Shown here piece after piece: positions 59,881 through 64,000 of a DNA stretch of 64,000 bases. This stretch comes from DATASD01 sp035276765 (GTDB lineage Bacteria; Patescibacteriota; Saccharimonadia; Saccharimonadales; UBA4665). Under the pieces are notes generated by a model. That model had not been told where the DNA came from, did no database searches, and worked only from the letters and a program-made list of their open reading frames with translations. The stretch lies in the NCBI GenBank assembly GCA_035276765.1, contig DATELH010000002.1, forward strand, positions 124,001 through 188,000, read 5' to 3'. Position numbers and translations under genes: made by a program. Within the stretch, counting starts at the first letter, position 1. Every line of letters begins with the position of its first letter.

Positions 59881-60957
59881 ATGATTATTGCGGTGATTGT
59901 GCTCGGGGTTCTGTGCGTAGTGTTGTTAGCGCTGGTTTTGCGCCGTCAAAGCGCGCCGAGTGCCGACACGAGCGTGAACCTGCTGTTCAAACAAGACCTG
60001 TCCCAGCTCAGCAGCGACATCGCCAAACTACAGGAAGGCTTGCAATCGCACCTCACCGACCGGCTCGACAAAAACCAAGAGCTCATGCGCGACTCCATCC
60101 AAAAGCAATTTGGTGCTAGCGTAAAACTGATTACCGAAGTTACCGAACGCCTCACCAAGCTTGATGAAACCAACCGGCGCGTAGTCAACGTGGCCGACGA
60201 GCTTAAGACATTGCAAAATGTGCTGCAAAATCCCAAACAGCGCGGCGTTTTGGGTGAATATTATTTGCAAAGTGTGCTCGAAAACGTGTTGCCACCAGAA
60301 CGTTTCCATTTGCAGCACCGTTTTAAAGACGGCGAGACCGTAGACGCCGTGGTAGTACTTGATAAAGGCAAACTACTGCCCGTGGACTCTAAATTTAGCC
60401 TGGAAAACTACAACCGTTTGGTCGATGAAAAAGACGCTACCGCCAAAGCAGCGATCGCTGCGGCGTTCAAGCGCGACCTCAAAGGGCGCATCGACGAAAC
60501 CGCCAAATACATTCGCCCCAAGGAAGGCACCATGGACTTTGCGTTTATGTTCATCCCGAGCGAAGCAATTTATTACGACCTGCTGGTGGCCAAAGTGGGT
60601 ACCACCGGCACCAGTGCTCGCGACCTTATCGAGTACGCCTTCCGTGACAAAAAAGTAATCATCGTGAGCCCGACTAGTTTCATGGCATATCTGCAGACGG
60701 TTTTGCAGGGTTTGCGCAGTTTGCAAATCGAGGAGCAGGCCAAGGAAATTCAAATCCGCGTGGGCGAGCTCGGCCGCCACATTGCCGGCTACGAAACGCT
60801 CATGCAAAAATTGGGCGGCAGCCTTGGCACCACTGTAAACCACTTCAATAACGCACACAAAGAACTGCGCAAAATCGACAAAGACATCGTTAAAATTGCC
60901 GAAACGACGCCGGCTGTTGATCCGCTTGCACTCGATAAGCCAACGCTCGAAGACTAA
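59881..60957 (+). CDS. rmuC: RmuC-family DNA recombination protein
   Basis: A 358-residue protein. An N-terminal membrane helix (3-22), a long coiled coil (about 35-115) and the RmuC nuclease-like domain (about 120-320) with RGVLGEYYLQSVLENVLP, VDSKFSLENY, KYIRPKEGTMDFAFMFIPSEAIYYDL, and SPTSFMAYLQTVLQGL. RmuC limits inversions at short repeats. TATACT ends six bases before ATG 59881, so the message is leaderless. Confidence 0.95.
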   Translation: MIIAVIVLGVLCVVLLALVLRRQSAPSADTSVNLLFKQDLSQLSSDIAKLQEGLQSHLTDRLDKNQELMRDSIQKQFGASVKLITEVTERLTKLDETNRRVVNVADELKTLQNVLQNPKQRGVLGEYYLQSVLENVLPPERFHLQHRFKDGETVDAVVVLDKGKLLPVDSKFSLENYNRLVDEKDATAKAAIAAAFKRDLKGRIDETAKYIRPKEGTMDFAFMFIPSEAIYYDLLVAKVGTTGTSARDLIEYAFRDKKVIIVSPTSFMAYLQTVLQGLRSLQIEEQAKEIQIRVGELGRHIAGYETLMQKLGGSLGTTVNHFNNAHKELRKIDKDIVKIAETTPAVDPLALDKPTLED

Positions 60958-60963
60958 CCTGTA

Positions 60964-62295
60964 CTATTTTTTGAGCCAATCCATGGTGAGCGCAGCGGTC
61001 CAGCTAAAGTTGGGGCTGCCAAGCGGATTTCCGTTCACCGGGTCGAAGTATTCATGAAAACCAGCGCGCTCCACAAGCTCCAGCGAACTTTCCCTGAGCG
61101 CGGCGGCGTGCTCGTGGAAACCGTAGCGTTTGAGGCCATCAATAATCAGCCAGTTAGTATTCATCCAGGTGGGGCCTTGCCAGTAGCGGTGCGAATCGAA
61201 CCAACTTGAGTTGAGCGGCGTGCTCGGTATCGGATATGCCGGCCCAAACAAATGGTCGTTTTCAATGAGCCGCACTAGCGTTTCGGCGCGCTCTTTGGTG
61301 ATGTGTCCGGCGTATAGCGGCAGTAATGTAGCAACACTCGACTCTTTAATGAGCTTGTGCGTCACAAAATCGCGCGGGTAATATTGTTCGGTGTAGGGAT
61401 CCCACAACTCCTCGAACGTTTGCGCGGTGAGCGCCATGCGCTTTTGTAATTCCTCGGGCAAATCAATACGCAGCGACTTGGCGATTTCTTGCAAGCGATC
61501 GTTGGCGCGAATAAGAATGCTGTTGAACGTAAGGTCTTCGATGGTAAACAGGGAATGGTCGAGGATGCGGTCGATATCGTAGTTTTTACGACGCAGCCTG
61601 CGCTGCGCGCTGTAGAGGGCAAGGGCGTCAACGGTGCTCATGCGCTGACCGCGCGGCACGCGGCTGACGTCGCGCCGGAAATAGCCAACTATGCCGTCAA
61701 GATGTGTTTTTTCAATAATCCGGATCCACCACGGCAGCAGGTGTTCGTGCAGTTCACTCATCCAGGGTGGCGTGTTGTCGAGGCCGGTTTCCCAAGGGTG
61801 AATCTGCAGTACCAAGCCTTCGGCGTGCGGATCGCGCTCAAAATAAAGCCATTCATGATAGGCGAGTAGGGCCGGATACACGAGTCGGTACCAACTGCGC
61901 CGCTCGGGCAGTGAGAGTTTTTCGCCGACGCGCACTACGGCCTCGGCGAGCATCGGCGGCTGGGTAATGCCACTGGTGGCGACATCGTCTGGCGAAAAAG
62001 GGCTGAGCCAACTACGCCACAAGGTGCGCCGGTTGATGTCGTCGGCAAACTTTTCGTGCTCGTCGGCAAAGATCATGTGCGGTAGCATGCCGTTGCGCCA
62101 TTGGCCGCGGAGCAGGCTCAAAATTTCCATTTTGGCGCGCTCGACGTCCACATGCCGCAGCCCAATGGCTATAAAACAGCTGTCCCACAACCATTGGTGG
62201 GGATAGATTCGTGCGGCGGGGATGGTATAGTTGCCGCGGTCATTTTTTTGCAACACTGCTTTCGCCTGATCGAACAGGGAGGTGTTATCGCTCAT
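60964..62295 (-). CDS. MGH1-like (GH63-related) glycoside hydrolase
   Basis: A 443-residue (alpha/alpha)6-barrel hydrolase. HQWLWDSCFIAIGLRHVD near residue 32 and LRGQWRNGMLPHMIF, then WLSPFSPDDVATSGITQPPM, SWFDSHRYWQGPTWMNTNWLIIDGLKRYG and SPNFSWTAAL, are typical of mannosylglycerate-hydrolase/GH63 C-terminal domains. It is cytoplasmic (no signal). Possible substrates are mannosylglycerate, glucosylglycerate or trehalose-type osmolytes. TATACT lies seven bases before ATG 62295. Confidence 0.85.
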   Translation of the reverse strand: MSDNTSLFDQAKAVLQKNDRGNYTIPAARIYPHQWLWDSCFIAIGLRHVDVERAKMEILSLLRGQWRNGMLPHMIFADEHEKFADDINRRTLWRSWLSPFSPDDVATSGITQPPMLAEAVVRVGEKLSLPERRSWYRLVYPALLAYHEWLYFERDPHAEGLVLQIHPWETGLDNTPPWMSELHEHLLPWWIRIIEKTHLDGIVGYFRRDVSRVPRGQRMSTVDALALYSAQRRLRRKNYDIDRILDHSLFTIEDLTFNSILIRANDRLQEIAKSLRIDLPEELQKRMALTAQTFEELWDPYTEQYYPRDFVTHKLIKESSVATLLPLYAGHITKERAETLVRLIENDHLFGPAYPIPSTPLNSSWFDSHRYWQGPTWMNTNWLIIDGLKRYGFHEHAAALRESSLELVERAGFHEYFDPVNGNPLGSPNFSWTAALTMDWLKK

Positions 62296-62356
62296 GGTTA
62301 CTAGTATAGCGCACGTTTAATCGGCGAGCACATGTTTCTGAATGACTACACAGTAT

Positions 62357-62385
62357 TTGACATTTTTAAGTACCTTGTATAGCAT
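62357..62385 (+). promoter_or_regulatory. padR promoter, leaderless
   Basis: Consensus TTGACA (62357-62362), 17 bases, TAGCAT (62380-62385), eight bases to ATG 62394. A partly palindromic AT-rich stretch (ATAGCATAGTAT) overlaps the -10 and could be the site of the regulator itself. Confidence 0.65.
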
Positions 62386-62393
62386 AGTATTGT

Positions 62394-62750
62394 ATGGAAG
62401 AAAGCACCGGCAAAAGCCCGTTTGTAAACCAGTCTGAAACCCAGATGCGCAAAGGTATGTTGGTGTACTGCGTGCTTTTGTTGTGCAAGGATGGCAAAGT
62501 TTATAGCTCACAAATTATTAACCGGTTACACCAAGCTGAGCTCATTGTGGTGGAGGGTACGCTGTATCCGCTATTGAGCCGTTTGGCGCGCGATGGATTG
62601 TTGGGCTATGAATGGCGCGAGTCCGGGCAGGGTCCGCCGCGTAAGTATTATTGGCTTACCAGTGATGGCAAGGAGGCGCTCAAAGTACTTGAGCAATCAT
62701 ACCGCCGGCTGCACGCCTCGATTAACACCTTAGAGAAAGGACAAGCATGA
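62394..62750 (+). CDS. PadR-family transcriptional regulator
   Basis: A 118-residue winged-helix regulator. Residues 18-100 match PadR: MLVYCVLLLCKDGKVYSSQIINRL, VVEGTLYPLLSRLARDGLLGYEWRESGQGPPRKYYWLTSDGKEAL in outline. Its stop overlaps the next start (ATGA). PadR-PspC-type pairs commonly sense envelope stress and control their own operon. Confidence 0.93.
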   Translation: MEESTGKSPFVNQSETQMRKGMLVYCVLLLCKDGKVYSSQIINRLHQAELIVVEGTLYPLLSRLARDGLLGYEWRESGQGPPRKYYWLTSDGKEALKVLEQSYRRLHASINTLEKGQA

Positions 62751-64000
62751 ACGAAATAAAACACATTCATCTCGGCCGGCAATCATTTACGATTTCGATC
62801 GAGGCGTACACCATGTTGCACGATTACCTGGACGCCATCAAGACGCAGGTCGGCAAAAAAGGTGATGTCATTGATGAGATCGAAATGCGCATGGCCGAAC
62901 TCCTCGAGGAGCGCGGACTTCACGAAGAAAAGGTGGTGCTACCCGAAGATGTCCAGTTTTTGAAAGAACAACTCGGCGAGCCACACGACTTTAAAGATGA
63001 AGACGAAGAAGCGGACGACGCCGAAAAACAAACCGAAAGCGGTCCCAAGCGCCTGTTCCGCGATGGCGACCGCGCCATGTTTGCCGGCGTAGCGGCAGGC
63101 CTCGCCGCATTCTTTGGCGTCGATGTCACCATCATGCGGCTGATTTTCGTATTGTTGACCTTCTTTGGCGGTAGCGGCATTTTCTTGTATATCCTGTTGT
63201 GGTTGATTGTGCCAGAGGCCAAAACATCGAGTGAACGGCTCCAAATGCGGGGAAAAGCCGTCACGGTCGATAGCTTGAAAGAAGTTGTCGACCGTGCGAA
63301 TATCGCAGGCGCCGCCGAACGGGTGGGAAAGGTTGGACAGGAGTTTGGTCGCGGCCTCGGTCGGGTAATAGAAGGCTTGGCTAAAGCGTTTGCAGCGCTG
63401 GTGGGCGGCGTGTTTGTGCTGGCCGGCATTGCTACGTTTAGCGGCACTATGGTGGCGGGCTCCTACCTGCTCGGGCGCGGAGCCAAGGTGGCCGATCAGG
63501 TCGTATTCCCCATTGGCAGCGAGGCGGTGTTTGCGCTGTTCTGTGGCATTGTTGTGGGGGCTATCTTTGCTTTCTTTTTGTTGGTTGCGGGCTTGGCTAT
63601 GATCCGCCGCAAAGCGGTTGTGAAGGGCTGGGTACTCGGTATTGTAACCGGCGTATTTTTGATTGCCGGCGGCCTCGGCACAGTGGTTGGCTTCGACATT
63701 GCGCCGCAAATCCGCAACAAATATAATGCTTTGCACCACACACAAACTACGAATGTTTCACCATTTACCAATGTAAAATTGAACGGCAAGGATGTGAATT
63801 TCCAGATTGTCCCTGACGCCACCTACGCTGTCGAAGTACAGTACTTTGGCTCGGCCAACAAAACAGGCGACATTGCCACCCACGTCGATAACGACACCTT
63901 GGCGATCGACACGAGCAATTATCGAAGCGGGGACACCTGCACTGTCTTTTGCCTGTACAGCGACAACTGGCTCACCATAAAAATCCACGTGCCCACATTG
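62747..64000 (+). CDS. PspC-domain membrane protein, 3' end outside window
   Basis: The frame opens at ATG 62747 and is still open at the last base (418 codons). Residues 1-95 form an acidic cytoplasmic domain like DUF1700. A PspC domain follows (about 100-160: LFRDGDRAMFAGVAAGLAAFFGV, then ILLWLIVPEA), then about four membrane helices (about 215-310) and a soluble, probably external domain like DUF4097-type adhesin beta-helices (about 325 onward). It is translationally coupled to the PadR gene and likely acts in envelope stress response. Confidence 0.85.
   Translation, partial: MNEIKHIHLGRQSFTISIEAYTMLHDYLDAIKTQVGKKGDVIDEIEMRMAELLEERGLHEEKVVLPEDVQFLKEQLGEPHDFKDEDEEADDAEKQTESGPKRLFRDGDRAMFAGVAAGLAAFFGVDVTIMRLIFVLLTFFGGSGIFLYILLWLIVPEAKTSSERLQMRGKAVTVDSLKEVVDRANIAGAAERVGKVGQEFGRGLGRVIEGLAKAFAALVGGVFVLAGIATFSGTMVAGSYLLGRGAKVADQVVFPIGSEAVFALFCGIVVGAIFAFFLLVAGLAMIRRKAVVKGWVLGIVTGVFLIAGGLGTVVGFDIAPQIRNKYNALHHTQTTNVSPFTNVKLNGKDVNFQIVPDATYAVEVQYFGSANKTGDIATHVDNDTLAIDTSNYRSGDTCTVFCLYSDNWLTIKIHVPTL

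Noticed and set aside
1..64000. CRISPR array or prophage
   Set aside because: No regularly spaced repeats, Cas-like proteins, or phage structural, terminase or lysis genes were found.

Overview
The window is bacterial, about 50% GC and densely coded on both strands, with no replication origin, rRNA or CRISPR array. The gene set mixes actinobacteria-like and Patescibacteria-like families: many secreted or hypothetical proteins of no recognised family, small regulators, many genes with no Shine-Dalgarno but a -10 hexamer 6-8 nt before the ATG, and an encoded CCA on the only tRNA. An environmental Candidatus Saccharibacteria or a related lineage fits best, but this is an inference; no marker gene here settles it.

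Layout. 1-15300: hypothetical genes, a secreted VWD/zincin-motif protein, a LamG-FN3-Ig-DUF4038 glycosidase-like protein, an ArsR/SRPBCC pair, a Nudix gene behind a kinase remnant, a 2H phosphoesterase-like gene, a secreted SH3 protein, a frameshifted gene, a WbsX-like secreted hydrolase and a methyltransferase. 15400-18000: a possible peptide-modification unit (hypothetical gene, 83-residue peptide, asparagine-synthetase/lasso-cyclase-like enzyme). 18000-23500: two paralogous TrmB-type regulators around an isopenicillin-N-synthase-like oxygenase and an NNMT-like methyltransferase, then a secreted AMIN-like protein. 23579-31065: a complete glycopeptide-resistance-type locus (vanS, vanR, vanH, vanA, murF, murG, vanX). 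31100-35300: AbrB-MMPL pair, an ADP-ribosyltransferase-like protein and a helical protein. 35400-39830: dabB-dabA. 40100-43200: small genes including a 2H/antitoxin/toxin set. 43217-46452: a 3.2-kb segment bounded by a 19-bp repeat of the 3' end of a tRNA-Gln gene. 46800-50600: Ku-LigD-MGMT repair operon. 50620-64000: riboswitch-metK, rarA, a polymer-forming membrane protein, a CBS-domain protein, typA, a small metallopeptidase, rmuC, an MGH1-like hydrolase and a PadR/PspC pair that runs off the window.

How it works together. The strongest result is the van locus. VanH would make D-lactate, VanA would join it to D-Ala, the linked MurF and MurG would carry the depsipeptide into lipid II, and VanX would hydrolyse competing D-Ala-D-Ala. 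The vanR-vanH intergenic region and the separate vanX promoter share an OmpR-type tandem operator, and the ribosome-binding sites have the same spacing, so the whole set looks like one VanRS regulon. Other items worth attention are the DabAB inorganic-carbon transporter, the tRNA-bounded element, the RiPP-like unit and the widespread leaderless gene starts.
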